This document shows positions 7,796-15,834 of a stretch of 64,000 bases of DNA, one piece after another (positions within the stretch are counted from its first letter, which is position 1; every line of letters begins with the position of its first letter). Location of the stretch: the NCBI GenBank assembly GCA_050008495.1, contig JBEKMN010000009.1:56547-120546 (forward strand), given 5' to 3'. A model generated the notes under the pieces. It searched no databases. It saw only the letters and a program-made list of their open reading frames with translations, and had not been told where the DNA came from. Origin of the DNA: CAVROP01 sp050008495 (GTDB taxonomy: Bacteria > Acidobacteriota > Terriglobia > UBA7540). Made by a program: the position numbers and the translations under genes.

Positions 7796-9159
7796 TAAAG
7801 CCCATACTTCCTCAGTCGTCGGTACAGGCCGCTGCGGCTCAAGCCCAGCGCCGAGGCGGCCTGGCTCACGTTCCCCCCGTATCGCGACACAGCTTTCTTG
7901 ATGAGCAGGCACTCCACTTCCTCGAGACTCAGTTCTTCCAGGCGCGATCCGCCTTCCCGCTCCGTCCGCAGGCCAAAATCACTCGGCCGCACCAGATCGC
8001 CCTGCGCCATCAGGACAGCCCGCTCGACGGCATGCTCGAGTTCGCGCACGTTGCCGGGCCAGGCGTAATCCAGAAGGAATTGAATCGCCGCGGGGTCAAA
8101 TGCGGTGAGAGGTTTCCTGTAACGCTCGGCATAACGCCGCAGGAAGTAATTGGCCAGGAGAGGGATGTCCTCGCGCCGTTCACGCAACGGGGGAAGACGA
8201 ATCTCAATCGTGTTGAGGCGGAAAAGAAGGTCTTCGCGGAAGCGGCCGGCCAGCACTTCCTGAGTAACGTCCGCATTGGTTGCCGAGAGTACGCGCGCAT
8301 CGACTCGCCGGGTCTTGGAGGAACCCACTCGCTCCATCTGCCCCGTTTCGAGCACCCGCAAGAGCTTGGCCTGTAGATTGATGGAGACGTTGGCAATTTC
8401 GTCCAAGAACAGTGTCCCGCCCTCGGCGAGCTCGAATCGGCCGACGCGGTCTGTTTTGGCATCCGTGAATGCTCCTTTGACGTGGCCAAACAGTTCGCTC
8501 TCAAACACGCCTTCGGAAAGGCCCCCGGCGTTCACGGTCACCATCGGCTTGGCAGCGCGCGCCGAGAGCGAATGGAGCGTCTGTGCCACCACCTCTTTCC
8601 CCGTGCCGTGCTCGCCGGTAATCAGAACGTTGGCATCCGAAGGGCCGACCCGCGAGATGAGGTCGAGCACCGGGCGCATGGCGGAGGATTCAGCGATCAG
8701 GGTGGGGCGTCCCTCAGCGCGCAGCAGCCGGTTCTCAGCCTCCAGGCGAAGGCCCCGCCGCAGCGCGCGGCTGAGATCAATCTGAGTGCGGAGGATGGCG
8801 AGCAGGCGGGCGTTGTCCCAGGGTTTCTGGATAAAGTCCCGCGCCCCCCGCCGCATAGCCTCGACAGCTAAACCTACACTGCCCCAGGCGGTCATCACCA
8901 CCACCGGCAAGGTGCTGTCCATGGCCTGGAGCTTTCTCAGCAGATCCAGGCCTTCCTGCCCGGAAGTGGTATCGCGCGCAAAGTTCAGGTCCATCAGCAC
9001 CAGGTCAAAATCCTGAGCCTCGAGCGCGGCGAGGATGCCGGCCGGAGAAGTCGCCGACTCGGTGATGTACCCCTCACCCTTGAGCAGCAGGCGAAGCGCT
9101 TCCAGCACGTCGGGAAGATCGTCGGCAATGAGAATCTTGGATGTTTGTGAGGTGGTCAT
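7795..9159 (-). CDS. Sigma-54-dependent response regulator (NtrC/NtrX class)
   Basis: 454-residue bacterial enhancer-binding protein with three domains. The receiver domain (1-125) has phospho-acceptor Asp57 in LVLMDLNF. The AAA+ domain (about 150-385) has Walker A GEHGTGKE (182-189) and Walker B GGTLFLDEI (249-257). The C-terminal Fis-type helix-turn-helix (about 410-454) includes GLSRSGLYRRLRKYGL. The sigma-54-contact loop reads GAFTDA instead of GAFTGA at 229-234. The start is ATG 9159. The 9-codon upstream extension begins with TTG. Paired with the kinase gene downstream and preceded by an ABC ATPase gene, it is the natural activator of the sigma-54 promoters seen before the two adaptor genes of this locus. 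Confidence 0.93.
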   Translation of the reverse strand: MTTSQTSKILIADDLPDVLEALRLLLKGEGYITESATSPAGILAALEAQDFDLVLMDLNFARDTTSGQEGLDLLRKLQAMDSTLPVVVMTAWGSVGLAVEAMRRGARDFIQKPWDNARLLAILRTQIDLSRALRRGLRLEAENRLLRAEGRPTLIAESSAMRPVLDLISRVGPSDANVLITGEHGTGKEVVAQTLHSLSARAAKPMVTVNAGGLSEGVFESELFGHVKGAFTDAKTDRVGRFELAEGGTLFLDEIANVSINLQAKLLRVLETGQMERVGSSKTRRVDARVLSATNADVTQEVLAGRFREDLLFRLNTIEIRLPPLRERREDIPLLANYFLRRYAERYRKPLTAFDPAAIQFLLDYAWPGNVRELEHAVERAVLMAQGDLVRPSDFGLRTEREGGSRLEELSLEEVECLLIKKAVSRYGGNVSQAASALGLSRSGLYRRLRKYGL

Positions 9160-9177
9160 TTTCGATTCGTTGAGATA

Positions 9178-9298
9178 GTGGTCCAATCGGGAGATCGGGC
9201 GAACTATTTGTGATTTGTGATTTCTGATTTGTGATTGGGCCTCTCAATCACCAATCACCAATCGCCAATCACACATAGTTCACTCGACCTCCCGATTC
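9178..9298. repeat. Heptad-period inverted repeat between ATPase and regulator genes
   Basis: TTTGTGA/TTTCTGA units (about 9208-9237) face AATCACC/AATCGCC units (about 9244-9275), 7-bp period, with outer GATCGGG/CTCGACC-like sequence. It can form a long hairpin directly after the ATPase stop. Confidence 0.7.
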
Positions 9299-9299
9299 T

Positions 9300-9965
9300 T
9301 TACTCCTTCACGACCCATCCGTCCGCGAGGCGTACAATGCGGTGGCTGTAGGTGGCGTTCGTTTCCGAGTGCGTCACCTGAATAATGGTCGTTCCTTCCT
9401 TGTTGAGCTTCGTGAAGAGCTCCATGATTTCCCGGCCCTGGTCGGAGTGCAAGTTGCCCGTGGGTTCGTCGGCCAGGATCAGTTTGGGGTTTGCAATGAC
9501 GGCTCGAGCCACGGCCACTAATTGCTGCTGGCCGCCCGAAAGCTGGTTGGGGAAAAGGTCCTTCTTGCCCACAATGTGAAACCGGTCCAGCGCATCGGCA
9601 ACCAGCGCCTGGCGCTCCGCAGCCTTGATGTTCCGATAAGAAAGAGGGATATCAAGGTTCTCAGCGACCGTGAGGCCATCCAGCAGGTGATACTGCTGGA
9701 ACACGAAGCCCACGGTTTGCTTCCCGATTTCCGCCCGTTGTTTCAAGTTCATTTTATGCACCGGGCGCTCCATCAGGTAGTACTCGCCTTCCCACTCGCC
9801 GTCCAGCATTCCAACGATACTCAGGAGCGTGGACTTGCCTGCTCCGGACGGCCCCATGATGGTCACGAATTCTCCTTCCGCGACATCCATGTTAATGCGT
9901 CGCAAGACGTAATATCTGCCCGGTCCGACGGGATAATACTTGTCAAGATTCCTCAAAGCGATCAT
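9300..9965 (-). CDS. ABC transporter ATPase of the MacB/LolD type (ATPase B, with altered D-loop)
   Basis: 221-residue ATPase expected to power permeases of the MacB/FtsX class. Walker A is GPSGAGKS (38-45), the Q-loop is VFQQYHLL, and the signature is LSGGQQQLVAVARA (142-155). Walker B is LILADEPT, and the switch histidine lies in QVTHSE. Two deviations from the MacB/LolD norm are visible: the usual R after QQQ is L, and the D-loop reads NLHS rather than NLDS (His173). It is the last transporter gene of the exporter locus, downstream of ADOP-13 across an 840-bp gap and upstream of the regulator and kinase genes. ATPase A at 22.3 kb has the canonical residues, so the two are not simple duplicates. 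Confidence 0.93.
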   Translation of the reverse strand: MIALRNLDKYYPVGPGRYYVLRRINMDVAEGEFVTIMGPSGAGKSTLLSIVGMLDGEWEGEYYLMERPVHKMNLKQRAEIGKQTVGFVFQQYHLLDGLTVAENLDIPLSYRNIKAAERQALVADALDRFHIVGKKDLFPNQLSGGQQQLVAVARAVIANPKLILADEPTGNLHSDQGREIMELFTKLNKEGTTIIQVTHSETNATYSHRIVRLADGWVVKE

Positions 9966-10090
9966 TGGGTTTTCCTCGCTATCTGTCGTCAGTAGTCAGT
10001 TTGTCGATCTCCGCACGGCAGGCATGCAGTGCCTGAGGTGCCAGAATGCGAAGTTCCTGTAGCCCCTCGTGGAGCGTACGCTGCACAAAA

Positions 10091-10514
10091 AGCCAGTTTT
10101 GGCATCCAAAGCATGCATTTGGCGCTCGAAATTGAGCTCATCTTGGGTTCTTTTCGCACTTAATAAAATGTGATTTCCTTTGTTTTCAACAACTTCTTGG
10201 CTTCGTTCCCACTATTTTTATATTTTTTTGCGTACCTTCGGGTGGCAAATTCCGGTAGCCCGCATTCGAACCTTCCACAGTGAGCCGGAACTAGCCAGCG
10301 GTGCAGACGCGGGCGTAAGAAAAGTGCCGCTTTTGGGGTCCAAGGCATGCATTGGGCACGCAAAATGGTGTTCATCTTGGGTTCGTTTTCGCACTAAATG
10401 AAACATGCCTTCCTTTATTTTCAATAACTTACTGGCTTCGTTCGTATTGTTATTCTGTTTTCTCACATGCCTCGGGTTGCAAGGTCCGGCGGCCTACATT
10501 CGAGCCTTGCCAGT
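10091..10514. repeat. Two diverged direct repeats of about 190 bp in the 840-bp gap
   Basis: Copy 1 (about 10091-10280) and copy 2 (about 10324-10514) share ordered blocks: TCCAAAGCATGCATT / TCCAAGGCATGCATT, CATCTTGGGTTC, TTTTCGCACT, CCTTTATTTTCAATAAC-like and ACTGGCTTCGTTC. Small open frames on the minus strand within them mirror this duplication and look like remnants, not genes. The rest of the gap (9966-10090 and 10515-10780) holds nothing recognisable, and no sigma-54 promoter was found in it. Confidence 0.7.
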
Positions 10515-10783
10515 CGGTCGTACCCTGCCAGGAACATCCTATTTCCCCGTTTTCTTCCGCCGTGCCTGGCCGCTTTCGCCTTCGCTGGGCGCAGCCACAG
10601 CCGTTTGTCGAAGCCCCGCTTCGACCATCATGATAGGCTACCATGAGCGGGCGGACTTGTCAAGCGAAAAGTGCTAGCGACAAAATGGCGGTGGCGAAGC
10701 CCTCCCCACGGGTTGCTGCGACGGTCCGCGAGGAGCTTCCCTCCAGCCCCCGCTACGGGTCAAGTCAGGACGCACCAACCTGG

Positions 10784-10808
10784 CGCCCGGCGCCTGACAC
10801 CCGGCGCC
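10784..10808. repeat. Short heptad block after ADOP-13
   Basis: CTGGCGC, CCGGCGC, CTGACAC, CCGGCGC repeat with 7-bp period and run into the ADOP-13 stop codon. No inverted partner is seen. Confidence 0.5.
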
Positions 10809-13231
10809 TATTCATACCGCAGCGCCACGATGGGATCAACCTTCGTAGCTCGCCGGGCGGGAAAGTAGCAAGCGGCCATTGCCACCCCAAGCAGAACCAG
10901 GCACGTCCAGGCGAAGGTGGACGGATCGAAGGCGCTGACCTCGAACAATTGGCTGCGCAAGAGCTGTGCCAGAACAGCGGCGCCCGCTGCTCCGGCCAGT
11001 ACGCCTGCCAATGCCAGCCGCATTCCTTGCCGGATCACCATCACCCACACCTGCCGCCGCTGCGCGCCCAGGGCCATACGGATGCCGATTTCTTGCGTGC
11101 GTCGAGCGGTGCTGTAACTGATGACGCCGTAAAGCCCGATGGCCGCCAGGAACAGCGCCAAGCCGGAGAAGATCTCGAGCAGAGAAGCGGCGATGCGTTG
11201 CGGGCCGAGCGAGCCGGCCACGTACTGCTCGAGAGTTTTGAAGTCCGCCACGGGCTGGCCCGGATCGACGGTGGCGACTGCGCCCTGAATCGCCGAGGCG
11301 AGTTTCGCCGGCTCCGTCCTGGTCCTGACCATGAGGAACGCCTGCTGCAGCGGTTGCTGGAGCATGGGGTAGTAACACACCCCCTTTCCTGAATCTCCCA
11401 CCAGCGCTGACTGCATGACGTGCGCCACCACACCGACGATGGTCGCCCAAGGGTCGCCCCTCCGGAGGCGCTGTCCAACGGGATCCTGGCCGGGCCAGTA
11501 TTGCCGCGCCAGGTTCTCGTCGATAATTACCACCGGTTGTGCGCCCAAACGGTCCTGGGCGGTGAACTCCCGCCCCCTCCGCAGGGGGATGTGCAAGGCC
11601 TGGAAATATCCGGGAGTGACCCAGTTCAACATGCTATGCGGCCCAGGATCGCCAGGGCCCCGGGGGCGGCCCTCGATGGAGAACGACGAGGAGGGATCAT
11701 AGCCGCTAAACGGCAACGCTTCCACCACCGCCGCGGAAGAAACCGCGGGAAGAGCTTCCAACCTTTCCTCCACGGCCCGATAGAAAGCCGCCTGCTTCTC
11801 CTCCGTATTGTACTGGTTATCCGGAAGCTGAACGCTCGCCGTCATCACACCCTGCGGATCGAACCCGGCGTCGACCCTTCCCATGCGCGCCAGGCTTTTG
11901 AGCAGCAAGCCGGCGCCTACCAGCAGCACCAGGGCCATCGCCACCTGTCCGACCACCAGCCACTCCCGCAGGCGCAGGCGGCCGGAACTGGAGGTCGCCG
12001 CGCTGGCTTCCTCCTTGAGCATTCCGTAAGGTCCGCGGCTGAAGAATTCACCCATGGGCAAGATCCCCAGAAACGCTCCGCTCAGGACCATCAGCAGTGC
12101 CGCAAACAGGAGTACGTGCGCGTCCACATGCACCTTGAACCCGGAAGATAGGCTGCCCGGGGCCAACCGGGGCAAGAGTCCGGCGCCGTCGTAAGCTCCC
12201 AAAACACCGGCGATGGCGCCACCGGCCGCGAGCAGGAAGCTTTCCACCAGCGCCTGCCGAAGCAGGTCGCGCCTTTGCGCACCCAAGGCTACGCGTACCG
12301 CAAATTCCTTGCGGCGGGCTGACGCTCGGGCGAGAAGCAGACCCGCGATATTCGAGCAGGCGATCAGCAGGACGAACCCGACCGCCCCTAGCAAGATCAG
12401 CATCGGGGTGCGGAAGTTGCCGGCCCCATACTCGGTGAAGGGAAGCGCGAACATTCCCCAGCCTGAATTCTTTGCGTAGGTGTTTTGCGGATAGGCCCGG
12501 ATCAAGCGCTCGGTCAACATGCGGACAAAGGCCTCCGCCTGAGCGCGTGAGACTTGTGGCCGAGTCCGGGCTACGACGAAAAAGTTCTCATTGAAATAGT
12601 TGTCGGGTGAAAACTCGCTCGAGGCGAGCCCCAGAGGAACCCAAACGGCCGTCCGGCGAGGCCAGTCAAAGTCCGGCGCCATCACTCCCACCACGCGGTA
12701 GTCTTCGCGATTCAGCCGAATGGGCTTGCCCACAATCGCCGGATCGCCGCCGAATAGACGTTGCCAGGTGTCATAAGCGAGCAAGGCGACTTGGTTGGCG
12801 TGAGGCTGGTCCTCTTCCGGCCGGAAAACCCGTCCCAGAAAGGCCCGCGCGCCGAAGGTGTCAAACCATTGCCAGGTAACCTTGGCCACGGTGAGCCGCT
12901 CCGGGCCTTGCGCGGCGAGGTAATTGAAGTTCTCCTGGTATTCGGCCGCGGCAGAAGAGAACACCTGCTTGCTGTCCTGAACGTCTTTGAAATCGGGGGC
13001 GGAAATCACAATGCTCTTCAGATCCAGCTTGTCGTACTTAACGCGAACCGCAAACAGGTGTTCAGGGTCACGGATTCCTGTTGGGTGGAGGAACAGCTCG
13101 TTGATGACACTGAAGATGATCGTGTTGGCGCCGATCCCCAGCGCCAGCGAGAGCACCGCCACGGCCGTAAAGCCGAGGTTCTTTGCCAGCATGCGAAAGC
13201 CATAGCGTAGATCGCGAAGCAGAGTGGCCAT
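10808..13231 (-). CDS. ADOP-family ABC permease (ADOP-13, last of the series)
   Basis: 807 residues, two MacB/FtsX units in one chain. Unit 1 has a membrane segment at about 20-42, an extracytoplasmic MacB_PCD domain (45-240) and three segments between about 280 and 395. Unit 2 repeats the plan with segments near 427-450, 690-713, 745-765 and 775-798. Each unit has the cytoplasmic coupling-loop motif expected to touch the ATPase: KEFAVRVALGA and QEIGIRMALGA. The C terminus is CYFPARRATKVDP..ALRYE. Loop 1 has the FDWP..AVWVPL version (class I). The start at MATLL follows AGAGGA; an in-frame ATG lies 5 codons upstream. This is the permease nearest ATPase B, yet 840 bp of repeat-rich DNA separate them. 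Confidence 0.93.
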   Translation of the reverse strand: MATLLRDLRYGFRMLAKNLGFTAVAVLSLALGIGANTIIFSVINELFLHPTGIRDPEHLFAVRVKYDKLDLKSIVISAPDFKDVQDSKQVFSSAAAEYQENFNYLAAQGPERLTVAKVTWQWFDTFGARAFLGRVFRPEEDQPHANQVALLAYDTWQRLFGGDPAIVGKPIRLNREDYRVVGVMAPDFDWPRRTAVWVPLGLASSEFSPDNYFNENFFVVARTRPQVSRAQAEAFVRMLTERLIRAYPQNTYAKNSGWGMFALPFTEYGAGNFRTPMLILLGAVGFVLLIACSNIAGLLLARASARRKEFAVRVALGAQRRDLLRQALVESFLLAAGGAIAGVLGAYDGAGLLPRLAPGSLSSGFKVHVDAHVLLFAALLMVLSGAFLGILPMGEFFSRGPYGMLKEEASAATSSSGRLRLREWLVVGQVAMALVLLVGAGLLLKSLARMGRVDAGFDPQGVMTASVQLPDNQYNTEEKQAAFYRAVEERLEALPAVSSAAVVEALPFSGYDPSSSFSIEGRPRGPGDPGPHSMLNWVTPGYFQALHIPLRRGREFTAQDRLGAQPVVIIDENLARQYWPGQDPVGQRLRRGDPWATIVGVVAHVMQSALVGDSGKGVCYYPMLQQPLQQAFLMVRTRTEPAKLASAIQGAVATVDPGQPVADFKTLEQYVAGSLGPQRIAASLLEIFSGLALFLAAIGLYGVISYSTARRTQEIGIRMALGAQRRQVWVMVIRQGMRLALAGVLAGAAGAAVLAQLLRSQLFEVSAFDPSTFAWTCLVLLGVAMAACYFPARRATKVDPIVALRYE

Positions 13232-13251
13232 TCGTGTTCCTCTCATTGGGG

Positions 13252-13309
13252 AAGTGGCTAGTGGCTGGTGGCTAGACTAACCACTAGCCACCAGCCACGA
13301 GCCACTGCT
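13252..13309. repeat. Heptad-period hairpin between ADOP-12 and ADOP-13
   Basis: AGTGGCT/GGTGGCT units face AACCACT/AGCCACC/AGCCACG units, with about 7 bp between arms. The repeat ends 2-3 bp before the ADOP-12 stop and about 15 bp upstream of the ADOP-13 start. Confidence 0.8.
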
Positions 13310-15742
13310 TTACTCGTGCCGCAGTGCCACCATGGGATCGACTTGGGCAGCCCTGCGAGCAGGGATATAACTTGCCGCCACGGCCACCACCGCCAGCAGC
13401 AACGGCACAGCGATGAACGTTAGGGGATCAAGGGGCTTGATGCCATAAAGCAAGGAGGACAGTACGCGCGTGCCTGCTACTGCGCCGGCGAGTCCAACCG
13501 CCAATCCCACAACTGTCAACCGGACACCGTACCAGAGCACATCTCGCATTACCAGTGCCGGCGTGGCACCTAGCGCCATGCGGATGCCGATTTGGCGCGT
13601 GCGCTGCGCCACCACGTACGAGAGGACTCCATAAATTCCGACTGACGACAGCAAGAGCGCGATAGCTGCAAAAACGGCAAGCAGGAACGTGTCGAAGTGC
13701 GATTCTTCGAGCGTGCCGGAAATCTTCTGCCGTACGGTCGAGAGCCGGTAGATCGGCACGCCGGGAGCAATCGACGCCACCGCAGTTCTCAACTCACCCG
13801 CTGGAAACCTGCCATCGCGCGTGCGAACCATCAAGTCCATGGTACGCCCGATCCAATCCCAGGCGTCCGGGGGCATCTGCGCAATCGGAAGATAAAACTC
13901 CGGCTGTACTTGTCGGTCGAGGCCCCAGGCACGCACGTCTCCGACAACGCCGACCACTTCATGCCACACGGGATCCATGCCCCCTTTGGGTCCAGCCTCG
14001 CAGCAGGCGAAGCGCTTGCCGATCGGGTTTTCACGTGGCCACGCAGTGTGCGCAAGCGTTTCGTTAACGATGGTAACCAGCGTTTTATCGCGTGCGTCCT
14101 GGGCGGTGAATTCGCGTCCGGCCCTTAAGGGGACGCGTGCAGTCGAGAGATATCCGGGGGAGACGATCTGCAATTCCGCGTTGATTGCGTTTGTTACGTC
14201 GAGTGCCTTGCCTTCGGGAATCAGTCCGTTGCTACTGCCCCCTCCAGCCAGGGGAGCGCGAGAAACGACGGCCGCCGACTGCACGCCGGGCAGGGCCTCC
14301 GCCGCAGTGATCATGCGCTCAAACGTCTGCCGCGCCACAGCCGGATCGTGATAGCCGATATCGGGGAGCCCGACTCGTCCGACGATGAGGTTCGAGGTGT
14401 CGAAGCCCGGATCCAGATGCGACACGAGCAGAGCGCTGCGGATGAGCAGTCCCGCCCCTGCCATCAACACCAGGGCCAGCGCGACTTCCCCTGCCACGAG
14501 CACGCTGCGAACGCGATCACGACCACCACTGGAACTGCCGCCTCTTTCCTGGAAGGCTTCGGTCAACCGGGTCGAAGCTGAGCGCAGGGCGGGAGCAAGG
14601 CCGAACAGGAAGCTGGAGAAGAGGGTAACTGCACACGCAAACCCGAGGGTCCCTGCGTCCACGCTCGCCTGGTCTAGCCTCGGAACCGTGGCGGGTCCCT
14701 CCGCGACGATCCAAGACACACCCCAATACGCCAAAACGACGCCAACCACTCCGCTGGCGATTCCAAGCACAAGGCATTCCGCCAGAAGTTGCCTCACGAT
14801 TCGCAGGGGCGAGGCTCCCAGCGCTGCCCGCACCGCCATTTCCTTCTGGCGCGTGCGCGCGCGGGCCAGTTGCAGATTGGCGATGTTCGCGCAAGCAATC
14901 AGCAGCACGAATCCGACGGCGCCGAGCATCATCCGTAGTGCCGACCTCTCATCGCCCAGCAGGGCCGTCGTAAGTGGCAGCAGGCGAAAGCCGCGGCCTT
15001 TGTCATCGATCGGGTATTGGTGCTGAAGCCTGAGCGCAATCACATTGAGTTCCGACTGCGCCTGCGAAAGTGAGACACCAGGCTTAATCCGGCCCATCAC
15101 ATTCAAATAATGGTTGTCGTGATCGGCAAGTCGCTGCGCGGTGAATGCCTCGGGAAACCAAAGATCGCTCTTGTCCAGCAGGGGGTCGAATGTTCTTGGC
15201 ATGACGCCAACGACGGAATACGTCACGCCATTTGCTCGTAGTGCCCGGCCCACGACGTCGCGATCTGCGTGGAAGTGCGTCCGCCACAACCGTTCGCTGA
15301 TCACTACCACTTGCCCGTGTCCGGGCTTATCCTCATCGGCGGTGAAGACTCGCCCGGCTATCGGTTGAACGCCAAAGGTCGAGAAGTAGTCCGCAGTCGC
15401 ATACTCGCCCTGCACGCGCTCGGGGGCTTCCGAGGTTGCAAGGTTGAAACTGGCGTCATTGGATGCACAAAGCTTGGTGAGCGAGGTGCTTTGGCGCTGT
15501 ACATCAGCAAAGTTCCCCACCGAGAGTCCGGGGAAAATGCCTTTCCACTGTTCCTGCATGTACACTACCCGCGAGGGGTCTTCCATAGCGAGAGGCCTCA
15601 ACAGGACGGCGTTGACGACGCTGAAGATGGCGGTGTTTGCCCCAATGCCGAGTGCCAGGGTAATTACTGCCACCGTCGTAAAGCCGGGGTTCTTCGCTAG
15701 CATGCGAAAGGCGTAGCGTAAATCGTGGAGCAAGGTAGCCAT
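13310..15742 (-). CDS. ADOP-family ABC permease (ADOP-12)
   Basis: 810 residues. Coupling-loop motifs are KEMAVRAALGA (unit 1) and RQIGIRMALGA (unit 2), where the usual Glu is Gln. Loop 1 carries the class I variant FDPLLDKSDLWFPEAF and the C terminus is SYIPARRAAQVDP..ALRHE. Loop 2 has an extra segment around CCEAGPKGGMDPVWHE, with two adjacent cysteines not seen in neighbouring copies. GAGGAGTG lies 8 bp before ATG 15742. Heptad hairpins flank it on both sides. Confidence 0.93.
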   Translation of the reverse strand: MATLLHDLRYAFRMLAKNPGFTTVAVITLALGIGANTAIFSVVNAVLLRPLAMEDPSRVVYMQEQWKGIFPGLSVGNFADVQRQSTSLTKLCASNDASFNLATSEAPERVQGEYATADYFSTFGVQPIAGRVFTADEDKPGHGQVVVISERLWRTHFHADRDVVGRALRANGVTYSVVGVMPRTFDPLLDKSDLWFPEAFTAQRLADHDNHYLNVMGRIKPGVSLSQAQSELNVIALRLQHQYPIDDKGRGFRLLPLTTALLGDERSALRMMLGAVGFVLLIACANIANLQLARARTRQKEMAVRAALGASPLRIVRQLLAECLVLGIASGVVGVVLAYWGVSWIVAEGPATVPRLDQASVDAGTLGFACAVTLFSSFLFGLAPALRSASTRLTEAFQERGGSSSGGRDRVRSVLVAGEVALALVLMAGAGLLIRSALLVSHLDPGFDTSNLIVGRVGLPDIGYHDPAVARQTFERMITAAEALPGVQSAAVVSRAPLAGGGSSNGLIPEGKALDVTNAINAELQIVSPGYLSTARVPLRAGREFTAQDARDKTLVTIVNETLAHTAWPRENPIGKRFACCEAGPKGGMDPVWHEVVGVVGDVRAWGLDRQVQPEFYLPIAQMPPDAWDWIGRTMDLMVRTRDGRFPAGELRTAVASIAPGVPIYRLSTVRQKISGTLEESHFDTFLLAVFAAIALLLSSVGIYGVLSYVVAQRTRQIGIRMALGATPALVMRDVLWYGVRLTVVGLAVGLAGAVAGTRVLSSLLYGIKPLDPLTFIAVPLLLAVVAVAASYIPARRAAQVDPMVALRHE

Positions 15743-15762
15743 CGTTCACTCCTCATCGGGGC

Positions 15763-15833
15763 AGTGGCTAGTGGCCACGAGCCACTGCTTGCTACTGACT
15801 ACTAGCCACTGACCACTAGCCACTAGCCACTGC
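15763..15833. repeat. Heptad-period hairpin between ADOP-11 and ADOP-12
   Basis: A short AGTGGCT arm faces a long arm of AGCCACT/GACCACT/TAGCCAC units (7-bp period, about six copies) that runs up to the ADOP-11 stop. Confidence 0.75.
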
Positions 15834-15834
15834 T

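Noticed and set aside
9966..10160. A sigma-54 promoter in front of ATPase B
   Set aside because: TGCCA-type sequences occur on the plus strand, but none has the required 10-bp spacing between GC and CC, and no TGTCC-N7-GGACA dyad was found there.
10160..10466. Small minus-strand frames (71 and 82 codons) in the gap before ATPase B as genes
   Set aside because: Both lie in the two diverged direct repeats, resemble each other only because of that duplication, and have no ribosome binding site.
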